Shown: positions 1-9,713 of the stretch, piece after piece
How the letters are laid out: each line of letters begins with the position of its first letter
Numbering within the stretch: the first letter of the stretch is position 1
From: Chalciporus piperatus
Lineage: Eukaryota; Basidiomycota; Agaricomycetes; Boletales; Boletaceae
Reading direction: 5' to 3'
DNA length: 34,428 bases
NCBI GenBank assembly: GCA_038093975.1
Contig: JBBPTG010000253.1
Coordinates: 1 to 34,428 of the forward strand
Notes under the pieces: model-generated
What the model was told of the DNA's origin: nothing
Seen by the model: only the letters and a program-made list of their open reading frames with translations
Databases searched by the model: none
Made by a program: the position numbers and the translations under genes

Positions 1-1
1 C

Positions 2-2931
2 CACCTCGGTCATTCCTCGTGTGATGTGCTAAAAGCCACACGCAAACATCTTAAAGATTTCCTGGACGTTGATATTCCGTCCAATCCTCCCATTTGTCCC
101 GGTTGCGAACTCGGCAAACAGCCAAACAGGACGTTTCCTCATACTGAGACGTGTGCAAGCGCTCCTTTTGAGTTGATTCACTCTGATCTCAAGTCGTTTG
201 AGATAGAATCATACCATAAGTTTAAATACGCGGTCGTATTCTACAATGACTTCACATCGATGTCCTGGCTCGCCCTTATATGCACCAAGGACCAGACCCT
301 TAAAATGGTCAAACAATTTATTGCTTTCGTCCGCACGCAGTACAACGCCAATGTAAAGGCTTGGAAATCCGATGCCGGAGGTGAATATACCTCCAAGGCA
401 TTCACGGAATACATGCGCGATGAAGGCATTCATATTCAACAGTCCGCCCCATACGCACATCAGCAGAACGGGCGTGCGAAACGCTTAATCCGCACATTAA
501 TGGACAAAGCACAGGCGATGCGGTTACACGCTTGCCTACCCGATTCTTACTGGGAATTCGCTCTTACGCATGCATCCCACATGTACAATCGTACACCAAT
601 GGCTAGGTTGAATTGGAAGACCCCTATGGAGAAACTTACAGGGGAACAATCCTCCGTCTCCCACCTAAGAGTATTCGGATGTGGTGCATACGTGCATCTT
701 CCCGATGAAACAAGGAAAGGGAAACTACAACCTAAGTCCCAATTGATGATTTATCTCGGTGTTGCCCCTGGTAGTGAGCGCAACTACATTTTTATGCGCC
801 CCAACAACTCCATGCACACATCGGCACATGCCATCTTTGATGAGCATTTGTTTCCTAAGTGTTCCGGTGCACGCCCTCACAGGCCCGTAAGTCACCCACC
901 GACTGAAGCACATCGACACACCGATGATGAAAACAAGTCTTCAGACTCTGACTCCTCTGACGATCAGTCTGATGCGGTTAAACCCGCCCCTGATCCCCAG
1001 CCAGCACGGCCGGAAACCCCACCTGCACCTGCACCTGCACCTCCTGTCACACTGCCATCTGCTCGTCCACAAGCTGGACCACCTCCCGATCCACCTCGCC
1101 GATCTCAACGTGAACGCCGACCCCCTACTCGTCCTGGGAACGTCTATGGCGAAGATCGTCATCCTTTACAACAGATTAAGGACATTGAGAAGAGATCTCG
1201 CTGGGAAAAGCTTATCGGACACGGCGAACCATCACGAGAACCGCAGCGTGAACAACCGATCCCAGGTTCTATGCCCGACTCTGATCCTTTGGAAGACGAG
1301 ATCGAACGCATAACCAGGGAAGGGGGAGAGGCATTGATTAACTATCTTTGCTCTCGTGCTTATTTTCCGGATGAAATGAGTAATCCCAACTATCGTGAAT
1401 GGAAATTCCGTGATATACTCAAACTTCCTGCCGAGGATCAAAAACTCTGGCGACAAGCCTGTGAAACAGAGCTTCAGATGCTCAAAGATCGCAAGGTTTA
1501 CGAGATTGTAGATCGACCAGCTGATCGTAAGATCATTAAAAATCGCTGGGTATTCGACGTCAAGTCTGACGGTCGTAAACGCGCTCGCCTAGTAGCCAAA
1601 GGCTTCTCACAGGTTGAAGGCGTAGACTACGATCAGATCTTCTCCCCAGTAGTACGATACGAAACGGTGCGGTGTATGCTCGCCCTTTCTACACTAGAGA
1701 ACTGGTACATAACCGGTCTCGATGTACGATCTGCCTATCTATACGGCAAACTGGAAGAGGAACTCTACATGGAGCTTCCTGAAGGTTTTATGCCACCCGA
1801 TAAAAAAGGCAAAGTCCTAAGATTACTACGTGCTATATATGGCCTCAAACAAGCAGGATTATCCTGGTGGCGCACGTTAGATAAATCTATGGCTGAACTT
1901 GGCTTCACAAGGCTCAAAACTGACGCCGGCCTGTTCATATACCGCAATGGAAATGATATCGTCATTGCGATTGTCTACGTTGATGACACCCTCTTCTGTG
2001 GACCTAACAAAGCTGTCGTAGACAAGCTAAAGGCCACATTCATGAAGACATGGGAATGTCGAGACCTCGAGGAACCTAAAGAGTTCCTTGGGATGAATCT
2101 TCGTCGAGAAGGCAAAAAGCTGCACATTGATCAGTGCAAATACCTCGACAAGGTGCTTGAACGCTTCGGCATGACAAATGCTAAAGCTGCACCCACTCCA
2201 CTTCCTCAGGGTTATTACCCAGAGAAGAACGTTGCCCCCGTTAACTTCGAATTGCGGACGCGCTTTCAAACGGTGATAGGCTCGTTATTATACCTAATGT
2301 TAGGTACACGCCCAGACATCGCCTATGCAGTTACCCAACTTGCAAGGCAGTCTGCCAATCCTACTAAGGAGCACTTGGATAGGGCGTTGTACGTATGTCA
2401 ATATCTTGTCGGTACTCGTCAATACTCCCTTACCTTTAATGGTGCATCTGGCAACAGCATTTATGCCTGTACCGACTCTGATTGGGGCCAAGACCCCATC
2501 ACAAGACACTCGCAGACAGGATTTTTCCTGAAACTTGCGGACGGTGCTTTCCTTTGGAATTCACATTTGCAGAGCTCTACCGCTCTCAATCTACAGAAGC
2601 TGAGTACATGGCCTTGAGCGATTGCACACGAAAAGTATCCTGGATACACCACATGTTCTCTGAACTAGGATATAAGCTAAAAGCTATACCAGTCTGTGGT
2701 GACAACCAAGGATCACTATTTATGGGTGAAAATCCCGTTACCGAGAAGCGTAATAAACATATTCCACTACGGTACTTCTTTATACGTGACGCCGTAATGA
2801 AGTGGAAAGAAGTAGAACTCTTCTACATCCCTGGAACTGACAATCCCGCGGATATGTTGACGAAGAACCTCGGACATGTCAAGTTCGAGAAGTTCCGCTC
2901 TGAACTCGGTCTGGTATTCTACACCAGTTGA
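2..2931 (+). pseudogene. Ty1/copia pol polyprotein (integrase, RT, RNase H), frameshifted, open at left edge
   Basis: The frame is already open at base 2, so the gag and protease part lies outside the window. In order: integrase zinc domain (HLGH at 2-13, then CPGCELGKQ), integrase core, a Pro-rich linker, reverse transcriptase with YVDD (near codons at 1975-1990), and RNase H. The first frame stops at 2617. The RNase H sequence continues in another frame from about 2590 (STEAEYMAL) to 2931 and ends with the usual copia tail NPADMLTKNLG. This fits loss of one base near 2588-2592. The integrase third catalytic acid, normally E in QNGxxER, is lysine (AAA at 479-481). The element would copy its RNA to DNA and integrate it, but this copy is dead twice over. 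Domain assignment is from family motifs; the frameshift is seen directly. Confidence 0.93.
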
Positions 2932-2990
2932 TCTCGCCGATACCTATCGTGCGGAAGTCCTCATTTATGCTTACGTGTCTCCATACACTT

Positions 2991-3002
2991 AGCAAGGGGG
3001 AG
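2991..3002 (+). other. Polypurine tract of the copia element
   Basis: AGCAAGGGGGAG lies directly before the TG of the 3' LTR and 60 bases after the pol stop. This is the standard place for the plus-strand primer. Confidence 0.75.
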
Positions 3003-3132
3003 TGTTGAACGTAGCGTACATTCTTAGGATAGAAGGTAGTTACCACGCTTGTTCTATATCACATTCGGACTCAGTCGATCTGAGTTCTAATATAACTTGA
3101 CTTGTAACCACAACGTTCGACGTTACTCAACA
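3003..3132 (+). repeat. 3' LTR of the copia element (short, about 130 bp)
   Basis: The LTR begins TGTTGA right after the polypurine tract and ends TCAACA, giving 6-bp inverted ends with TG/CA. The length is inferred from these ends because the 5' LTR is outside the window. The next bases, ACCTC (3133-3137), would be one copy of the target duplication. Confidence 0.7.
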
Positions 3133-3241
3133 ACCTCACTGCTAGGTAAGCACCAGAAGTAGTTCCTCATCAGAACCCTCTCAACACCTCGGTGGTCTTG
3201 AGACACAAACGGAGGTGACTTGCGACTGATATCTCGACATT
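3133..3241 (-). pseudogene. 3' piece of the split P-loop NTPase host gene
   Basis: Read on the minus strand from 3241 downward, this short segment continues the frame that stops at the right edge of element E1 (6878). It contains VASHLRLCLKTTE, a helical stretch typical of the region after the ATPase core in this basidiomycete family. A TGA at 3170-3172 ends the frame soon after. A one-base slip would let it run further, so the stop may be a mutation. The copia 3' LTR abuts it at 3132, so any remaining 3' part of the gene probably lies beyond the copia element, outside the window. Confidence 0.6.
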
Positions 3242-3256
3242 CATCAGGAAAAACCA
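3242..3256 (+). repeat. E1 left terminal inverted repeat
   Basis: CATCAGGAAAAACCA; exact complement at 6863-6877. Confidence 0.9.
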
Positions 3257-3639
3257 ACTTTACTCTCATAGCTATAATAGTTCTATAGAGTACTATAATT
3301 GCATTTATATTGCTTATAGGAAAAAGTGACAAGTCCCCTCTATGGAGCACTCTATAGCGCCCCCCAAAACTCTCATAGCTTTTATAATACTCTATAGACT
3401 CCAAAAGAATCAACAGCTATTGAGCTCTATAATAGCTTTTATAATACTATATAGACAGTACTAATTCTGCAGCAATTTACTGCCCTTTTTTGATTTCACT
3501 TCACACTGGTCAAAGATAGATAGGAAAAAATCACTTGTATTGGGAAGTCTATCTACTACATGTTGTATACTAATCTATCACTACAATGTGGTGGGGATGG
3601 GGCTGAGGTGATACGTCCAAGTCAATGGTCAGTGGGTTA

Positions 3640-4060
3640 ATTGGTGAGTAGACACTCACCTTGCCAGTGTGAGGCCAGCGGGCTGTTTTTTGGCATCAAG
3701 GTGGGAGGTGGTGGTGGGGCGAACAGCCCAAGCAGCTGTGTTAGAGGTGAGCGGTTGGATTGGTGGGTGAGTGAACACTCAAGCTTTTGGGTGCCAGTGG
3801 GCCTATTGACTCGTGTTAGAGGTGAGCGGCTGGGTTGGTGGGTGCACAAACACTCACTTCTGGGTGCTGGCGGGGCTGTTGAGCCCGCGCTGGCCTTGTG
3901 TTGTTTGAGTGGGGCTGAGGTGGGAGGTGGTGGTGGGCAGACAGCACCGAGCGGCTGCTAACGAGGTGAGTGGATGGGATGGTGGGTGAACTGGCGGTGG
4001 GCACTCACATCGTGATGCCGGCGGGGGCTGTTGAGCCCGCGCCAGCTTTGTTTTTCCAGT
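3640..4060 (-). repeat. Module A of E1: GC-rich hairpins with GTGAGT motifs
   Basis: Several degenerate units sit on the minus strand. Each has the form GCC(G/A)GCGxGGGCTCAACAGCCCCGCxGGC followed by an AGGTGAGT or AAGTGAGT. The best hairpins are near 3869-3894 and 4021-4046. They are separated by CACCCACCAACC-type spacers. Open frames across this stretch are by-products of the repeat, not genes. Confidence 0.8.
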
Positions 4061-4384
4061 TCAACGAGAAACGACATAACGCACGCGTGTGTTATGTCGT
4101 TTCTCGTGTCGTTCTCGTCCTTCACCCTCAACCTCAACCTCAACCTTACCCTCAACCTCACCCTCAACCTTACCCTCAACGGACGACGACGAGAAACAAC
4201 ACAGCGCGCGCGATCGTGCGCTGTGGTGTTTCTCGTCTTGTTCTCGTCATCCTCGACTCCTCCTCCTCCTCCTCGTCCTCCTCCTCCTCGTCCACTCTCA
4301 CCTCACCCTCCACTGACGACGACGAGAAACAACACAGCGTGCACGATCGTGCGCGCTGTGGTGTTTCTCGTCTCATTCTCATTC
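4061..4384. repeat. Module B of E1, left block: long palindromes and pyrimidine tracts
   Basis: Palindrome 1 has 17-bp perfect arms (4064-4080 and 4091-4107) around GCACGCGTGT. Palindrome 2 has 20-bp arms with one mismatch (4188-4207 and 4218-4237). Palindrome 3 is similar (about 4319-4375). All use GACGAGAAACxACA arms. Between them run CCTCAACCTCAACC and CCTCCTCCTCGTC tracts. Confidence 0.85.
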
Positions 4385-5774
4385 TTTTTTTTTTTTTTTT
4401 TTTTTTTTTTGTTCCATTTATGTCCAATTGGGGTAAAAGAACCCTATGTAAGACAAAGCTGGCAGTAAATAAAACGGTGCGCTGCGGAATTGCAGAAGAA
4501 AGTGGGTACATGTGTGATAGTAAAGCAAAATGCCTGTCCCACCGTGGTGGGCAAGCGGTTGAGGAAGAGTGGGATAAGGTAGGTGTTGTAAGTACGCAAT
4601 AGAACACGGCCAAAGAACCCACTGGCTGAGACGGGGAAGACAGCCAACTTCTGTTCAGTAGCAGGCTAATAGTTAAGGGTAAAATGAAAACATGGAGGGT
4701 GACCAGGGAGGATCATAACCTGCGTCGTGGCAGGTGAGAGCTTACTTTATGAATGGGACAGTGCACATGTTTACATCGATGGGATGCTCTTCAGGGTTAA
4801 TGCTCAGGGCTATGTCGCACGTGTCTGGATCCTCAAGGACCCTGGAGACACATATGTCCCCATTTGAGTCAAAGCCCACGAAGACCGGCGGCCCTCTCTT
4901 GAACAGAACCTGAACTGCTTGTGGCACCCCATCGGGCATGGAGTATGTGAGTGTTGGGCACATCCCAGAGTCGACATGGTAGAGGAAGGATGGGCAGTCG
5001 GCGTGATCCAACACAAGTTGGAGCCATTCGTGATCTGGGTGGGCTGTACGGCTCTGGATAGATGATAGGGTCGACATGGATGACTGCGGACGTAGAGGGA
5101 TATCTGGGATCACTGTGGGAGCGATCTCTGGGGAGCGGGGGTCAGGTGAACGCACCTCAAGTTCATGTTTGAGACTCCGAAGCTCCTCCTGGAGCCGCAT
5201 TACTTCCTTGTGGAGTTCCGCTATCTCCGCCGAGATAGCAGGGGGGGCAGGGTTGGGGGTTGTGAGGGGAATAACTTTGGCTTTGGCTAACGCCTCGCCC
5301 GCTGTTGACGGTTTGATGAGGGACTGCCCACGAAAGTGGACGATCATGTTGTTTTGATACAAGCGGACGATGGGGCGAAGAACCTGGCCAGAGTTGGCGT
5401 CCAAAGCCGAGGCATTCAGATGCACTTTGAATGAGTGGAATATAGAGACAACCCAACGCAGTGCCCTGCTGCTACCTTCCCCACATGAAGTGGGGATGAT
5501 AGGGACTGAGAATGATTTCCCCTTGTTGGGGCCTTCCTTGGTAGTCCAAGTCCAGGTGAATGGGTGGGCGGAGACATGTCGAAGAACCGAGCGCGGAACC
5601 GCAGGCGGGGAGAAGCGAGTACGGAATGTTCCCTTGGGAAAGGCGTGGAAGCGCTTCCCTATGTCAGAGAGAAGTATCTCGCAGGGAGAGTCTGTCGAGC
5701 AGATATGTTTGGGGGAGGATTGGGTTTTTCCCACGGGGGGATTATGGTGGTTAGAGTCCAAGGGCATTTTGATG
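4385..5774 (-). mobile_element. Poly(A)-tailed retrocopy inserted in E1
   Basis: A run of 26 T at 4385-4410 is a poly(A) tail on the minus strand. The 10-bp motif TTCTCATTCT occurs at both borders (4376-4385 and 5775-5784) as a likely target duplication. The ATG of the minus-strand gene lies 7 bases inside the right border. About 330 bases of 3' untranslated sequence separate the stop from the tail. E3 has no such island between its modules. The target is low-complexity, so the duplication alone is weak; together with the tail it is good evidence for LINE-type retroposition. Confidence 0.7.
4742..5767 (-). CDS. Unrecognised 341-aa protein with a central coiled coil (retrocopy)
   Basis: A complete frame runs from ATG to TAA without introns. 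I do not recognise the family. Residues 1-150 look globular, with a HPFTWTWTTKEG stretch. Residues about 175-210 contain EIAELHKEVMRLQEELRS, a heptad-like coiled coil. A Ser/Pro-rich linker follows, and then a second compact region rich in D, P and hydrophobics (FLYHVDSGM, FVGFDSNGD) to the end. There is no signal peptide or membrane segment. The frame is intact while most neighbours are broken, which suggests a young insertion or selection. Expression is unknown. An alternative view is that it is a processed copy of a host gene with no promoter of its own. Confidence 0.55.
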   Translation of the reverse strand: MPLDSNHHNPPVGKTQSSPKHICSTDSPCEILLSDIGKRFHAFPKGTFRTRFSPPAVPRSVLRHVSAHPFTWTWTTKEGPNKGKSFSVPIIPTSCGEGSSRALRWVVSIFHSFKVHLNASALDANSGQVLRPIVRLYQNNMIVHFRGQSLIKPSTAGEALAKAKVIPLTTPNPAPPAISAEIAELHKEVMRLQEELRSLKHELEVRSPDPRSPEIAPTVIPDIPLRPQSSMSTLSSIQSRTAHPDHEWLQLVLDHADCPSFLYHVDSGMCPTLTYSMPDGVPQAVQVLFKRGPPVFVGFDSNGDICVSRVLEDPDTCDIALSINPEEHPIDVNMCTVPFIK

Positions 5775-5784
5775 TTCTCATTCT

Positions 5785-6140
5785 CTTCCTCTCACCCTCA
5801 TCCTCGACTCCTCCTCCTCCTCGTCCACCCTCACCTCACCCTCGACTGACGACGACGAGACGGCGCGACACACGTGATCGCGTGTGTCGCGTGTGTCGTG
5901 TCGTTTCTCGCTTCTTGTCCTTCGTCAACAACGAGAAACGAGACAACGCACACGTGCGTTGTCTCGTTCCTCAGCTCGTTCTCTTCCTCACCTCTTCCTC
6001 ACCCTCACCCTCACCCCTCGCCCTCAGACGACGATGACGAGAGATGACGACGACACACGATCGCGTGTGTTGTCTCATCTCTCATTCTCATTCTCGTCTC
6101 CTCGTCCTTCACCATCACCCTCGTCCTTCACCCTCGCCCG
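5785..6140. repeat. Module B of E1, right block
   Basis: Palindromes of the same design recur: GACGACGAGACGG...GTGTCGTGTCGTTTCTCG near 5850-5910, AACGAGAAACGAGACAACGC...GTTGTCTCGTT near 5934-5975, and GAGAGATGACGACGACACAC...TCATCTCTC near 6037-6090. They are separated by CCTCACCCTC tracts. The minus strand of 5990-6026 has four G3+ runs with 3-4 base loops, a G-quadruplex pattern. Confidence 0.8.
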
Positions 6141-6229
6141 TCGTCTCTCGTTCTCGTTCGTCGCGAATGAAAACAGCGACAATGACAACTCGGACCAAAC
6201 GAGAACGCGACACTCGTTCTCCCTCACCC

Positions 6230-6500
6230 TCGTCCTTCAGCTGTTTGCGACCCCAGCAGCTCACCAACACCCCAAACGATCCACCGACACCTCAAAGGAC
6301 TTGTTCGTGACCCAAACAACTCACTGCCGCTTCAAACAACTCACCAACACCCCAAACGATGCATTCACAGCCCGAGCGACTAACCACCACCCCAAACAAC
6401 TCATTCATGACCCAAGCAACTCACGACTCACCAACACCCCCAAATGTTGCATTCACGGCCCGAACGACAGGCCAGCACCTATTTCCCCCCACTCCAAATG
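6230..6500. repeat. Degenerate CCCAAACAACTCACCAACACC repeats in E1
   Basis: Irregular units of roughly 20-45 bp share ACCCAAACGA/ACAACTCA and CACCAACACCCC. They have no consistent start codon or codon pattern and are repeat DNA, not a gene. Confidence 0.65.
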
Positions 6501-6554
6501 ACCTACCAGCTTCACCGTATATTTCTAAATTTTCCCTTTTATTTGCTTTTGTTG

Positions 6555-6877
6555 CCTGTACAGTAGCTACGTTGAAATCTATTAAGCTTGACATAAGTGT
6601 GAAGTAGAGGAGTTAGCTTGTTCTGCACTACGACTCCATGAAAGTTGAAGATGACAAGTAAATATGCATATCAGACCTTATGGGAGTTATTCTAGAACTT
6701 TATAGTACTCTATCTCACTTTCAAAAAGATATATAGTGATATGAGAGTTCCAATAGTACTTTATAAGTGCTCTACGTCACTTTCAGAATAATATATAGTA
6801 ATATAGAAGGTCCTATAGCAACCATAGCTCTATATAGATAAGACCCCTTCTATATAGGGAGATGGTTTTTCCTGATG
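6555..6877. repeat. E1 right subterminal region, nearly identical to E3
   Basis: This stretch matches 28720-29036 with only about ten differences by eye, mostly transitions. It contains repeated TATAGTACTCTA and ATATATAGTAATATAG motifs that mirror the left end, and closes with TGGTTTTTCCTGATG. It is the likely transposase-recognition end. Confidence 0.85.
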
Positions 6878-8275
6878 TTAAGAAGAGCATTGCAGGAACC
6901 AAAGGCGATATCGAGGCCGAACCTTTGAGCAAGAACTGTGAATGCTTGTCTGTGGTCGTGGGGGATGAACTCCTTGCTTCCACACAACTTCCGTTCAATG
7001 AAAACGAGGAAGTTTTGGAGTGAATCACCGGTGGTCTGTAAGACCCATCTGTGAATCAGTTAGCAGACACAGAAGCATAAAATCGGAAATAAGCACACAC
7101 AATGGACGGCCATATCGAATGATATGCTTCACTTGTGCAACTTCATCTGGTCGAACGACCCCGATCATCGGGGAATTCTGGTCCCATCCAAGCTGTGTAA
7201 ATGGCGAGAAATGCTGTTCTCCCTTAAGATTGACCCTTGCCGAGGGATCTAAGATTGTTTTAATTGTTAGGACGACAAACTATTATGAAATCACGTACAT
7301 AGATCTTGAGGAGATGCAAAGTGGACAACCTTCGACGTCGTCGAAGCAAACACGACCCAAACTGCATTGGTATGATTGTCTGAATATTCTTTGATAGTCC
7401 GGAGGAATACAGGTGCTCGGGAAAATGTTGAATCCCCCTGTTCATGCAATATGTGGGCCTCGTCCAGAGCAATCACCACCCTCGGTTTGTTCTTCTTGGC
7501 CTGCGGGAATCTCTTACTACTAACCATCCCCCGATAGTACTTGTTCATGACCTCGCTTCCTGCGGACGAAGTAGGAATTTCTTTCTTGACCTAGCATAAA
7601 TATGTGAATATGGCAACAAATATCGTAAATTCGTCGTACTCACATTTCCATACTCCCTCTTCAGATCCACAAAAAACGCGGTACGAGTAGGGCTCCCGAT
7701 GTGGCACATGGTTCCATACCAATCCAGCCCCTTCTCCAGGAACGTGCGAAGGACTTTGAAGACAGCGGAGAAAAATGCGTAGCACTGGATACCATACTCG
7801 TCTTCAGCGGAAGAAGCGCGGAGGAGATCTGCAGGTACATCGTCGTGGGGAGGCCATCCCTGTGCGTCGTTAGAGGATCTAATGTTCATGTACAATACGC
7901 AAACACCCTTTGTGGCAAGCTGCACGGAAGAGTGGATGTTAACTCAATTGTCAGACAAGACAGTGGAAACTCGCCTGAAGCATTAAATGTGTCTTTCCGG
8001 TACCGGAGCTCTGGACGATGGAGCCAACCTTGGCGTAATACACCGGGTCCTTAGCCACGTGAAATGCCTCATCATTTTTCTGGAGATACTTGTAGAATGC
8101 GTCGACGGCGAGACCTCGATAAGTGGCAGAAGGCAGAAAACCCATCCCTCAACGCTTTCAACTGGGTTTCCAAAAGGGGTACTGTGTATATCAAGTAAGG
8201 ACAAACTGAGACACGTAGACGGAGAAACCTACCCAATACTACGAGCCCATTCAGCTCGTTAGGCCGTACAGCAAG
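6878..8275 (-). pseudogene. P-loop NTPase host gene, multi-exon, 5' part; split by E1
   Basis: Minus-strand exons can be followed through five short introns: 8182-8232 (GT-AG), 7920-7974 (GC-AG), 7591-7643, 7249-7298 and 7049-7100, each 50-55 nt. Walker A is GSIVQSSGTGKT (about 7985-8020); Walker B is RVVIALDEAH (about 7470). Other family landmarks are VPLLETQLKALRDGF, VLYMNIRS, GMVSSKRFP and VVFASTTSK. This is the ATPase often seen in Agaricomycetes and linked by others to Crinkler-type systems; that link is only suggestive here. A one-base slip near 8125-8137 separates GFSA from ATYRGLAV. The gene is cut at 6878 by E1, and its upstream end merges into the tandem array. It is therefore a broken copy. 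No start codon could be fixed. Confidence 0.72.
7920..7974 (-). other. GC-AG intron of the P-loop gene
   Basis: The minus-strand junctions are CAG|GCGAGT and CCGTGCAG|CTTGCC, with CTGAC and TTAAC as possible branch sites. Splicing joins LMLQ to LATKGVCVLYMN, which matches the family order. The donor is GC, not GT. Confidence 0.6.
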
Positions 8276-8710
8276 GCCAGCCGATCACCAATTAGGCCGT
8301 GCTCTACTGGCCGGCTAACGATTGGCCGCTGGTGTATGGTCACCTAGGTTAGGGATCGGCTAGTAATAGAATGTACACGTAAAGTAGGGATCAGCCAATG
8401 TACCATTGTGCCCTGGCAGTGGGAATGGCCAACACAAAGGTTCCATGAGGTAGGACCTGGCCGACTGGTGCTAATCACCCAGTCCTGCCTGCATCAGGGT
8501 TTGGCCCATAGAGGTAGGAATAGGCCAATGGGTTGAGCCTCAATGCGTAGGAATGGGCCAATGGGTAGACCCTCAATGCTTAGGAATGGGCCGATATTCC
8601 TATTGTCACTAGGTAGGGGCGGGCCGATGTAAAGTTAGTCCATTGGTAGGGATGGGCCAATGCATTGAGCCTCAATGCGTAGGAATGGGCCAATGGGTTG
8701 AGCCTCAATG
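8276..8710. repeat. Degenerate tandem array, left block
   Basis: Units of about 30 bp built on TAGGAATGGGCCAATG or TAGGGATCGGCC, with spacers such as GGTTGAGCCTCAATGCG. Units nearest the P-loop gene are the most diverged. There is no gene here. Confidence 0.85.
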
Positions 8711-9170
8711 TGTTACGATCACCCATTCTTTCCTTCCCAATTACTTTGTACTAAGTCCTAGTCGCTGGTTCAAGTCCTGCCTAGGCCACTTATTTCTTAT
8801 TCCATCTTAGTCAGCGAACATTCCTTCATGTTCTTTCACCTTCTACACTTCGTCATCGCTGACTCATACGCTTACTGAGCATGACTCATTCTTATTCGTC
8901 ATAGCTCATTCTGACTCCTTCTACGCCTGCCCTTAACTAGTTCACTTATCTATATAAACCCTCGAGTCTCCTCCTGTAACCTTAACTTAGACCTGCGCAA
9001 TCTAGCCTGGTTACTCTTTACTTCCCTTGAACCCTCTGAGAGTCACCGTCCCACTCTTGAACGGACGCTAGGCCTTAACGTGGACATCCCATCGTTAGGC
9101 TATCTTTGAAACCCTTGCTTTAACTAGGCTTTTGTGTCTACGCTTTGACCTACCCAGTACAAGCGTAACA
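8711..9170 (+). mobile_element. Solo LTR, 460 bp, with 5-bp target duplication
   Basis: It begins TGTTACG and ends CGTAACA, 7-bp inverted ends with TG/CA. It is flanked by CAATG on both sides (8706-8710 and 9171-9175), and CAATG is part of the surrounding repeat unit. A TATA-like TCTATATAAACCC lies near 8950. No internal element sequence is attached, so it is a recombination remnant. Confidence 0.9.
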
Positions 9171-9713
9171 CAATGCGTAGGAATGGGCCAATGGGTTGAG
9201 CCTCAATGCGTAGGAATGGGCCGATATACCTAGTGTCACTAGGTAGGGATGGGCCGATGCAATCAGCGTCAATGTGTAGGGATGGGCCGATGCATTGAGC
9301 CTCAATGCGTAGGAATGGGCCGATGCAATCAGTGTCAATTTGTAGGAATGGGCTGATGGGTTGAGCCTCAATGCGTAGGAATGGGCTGACATACCTATTG
9401 TCACTAGGTAGGCATGGGCCGATGCAATCAGCGTCAATGTGTAGGGATGGGCCAATGGGTAGACCCTCAATGCGTAGGAATGGGCCGATATTTCTATTGT
9501 CACTAGGTAGGGGCGGGCCGATGTAAAGTTAGTCCATTGGTAGGGATGGGCCAATGCATTGAGCCTCAATGCGTAGGAATGGGCCGATGCAATCAGCGTC
9601 AATGTGTAGGGATGGGCCAATGGGTAGACCCTCAATGCGTAGGAATGGGCCGATATTTCTATTGTCACTAGGTAGGGGCGGGCCGATGTAAAGTTAGTCC
9701 ATTGGTAGGAATG
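9171..9713. repeat. Tandem array, right block (GGGCCGATG family)
   Basis: The array resumes after the solo LTR with better preserved units, such as CGTAGGAATGGGCCGATGCA and a longer unit containing CTATTGTCACTAGGTAGGGG. A long minus-strand open frame (9150-9668) reads as endless SAHPYxL repeats; this is an artefact of unit length, not a protein gene. Confidence 0.9.

Larger units (their letters stand above)
3242..6877. mobile_element. E1: CATCAGG-terminal inverted-repeat element, 3636 bp, non-autonomous
   Basis: The ends are a perfect 15-bp inverted repeat, CATCAGGAAAAACCA (3242-3256) and its complement (6863-6877). TT flanks both sides (3240-3241 and 6878-6879), and removing the element plus one TT rejoins the host P-loop reading frame in phase. 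Inside are an AT-rich left subterminal zone with CTATAGAGTACTATA-type motifs, hairpin module A (3640-4060), palindrome/pyrimidine module B (4061-4384), a retrocopy (4385-5774), more module B (5785-6140), a CCCAAACAACTCA repeat zone (6230-6500), and a right subterminal zone shared with E3. No transposase was found. It resembles a large MITE or Pack-type DNA transposon; the superfamily is not recognised. Confidence 0.88.

Noticed and set aside
3970..4622. Open frames in the CCTCAACC/CCTCCTCC tracts (also 5564-6501 and 27919-28615)
   Set aside because: Low-complexity DNA lacks stops by composition; frames change between copies E1 and E3.
5990..6026. Telomeric repeat remnants (CCCTCA tracts)
   Set aside because: The unit is CCTCAC, not the fungal CCCTAA telomere unit.
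8765..8795. B-box-like GGTTCAAGTCC in the solo LTR
   Set aside because: No A box or cloverleaf around it.
9150..9668. 172-aa minus-strand open frame with SAHPY repeats
   Set aside because: It is the translation of the tandem array and changes with unit number; no start context, domain or codon signal.
8276..9713. CRISPR-like repeat array
   Set aside because: Units are imperfect, spacers are themselves repeats, and the context is eukaryotic.
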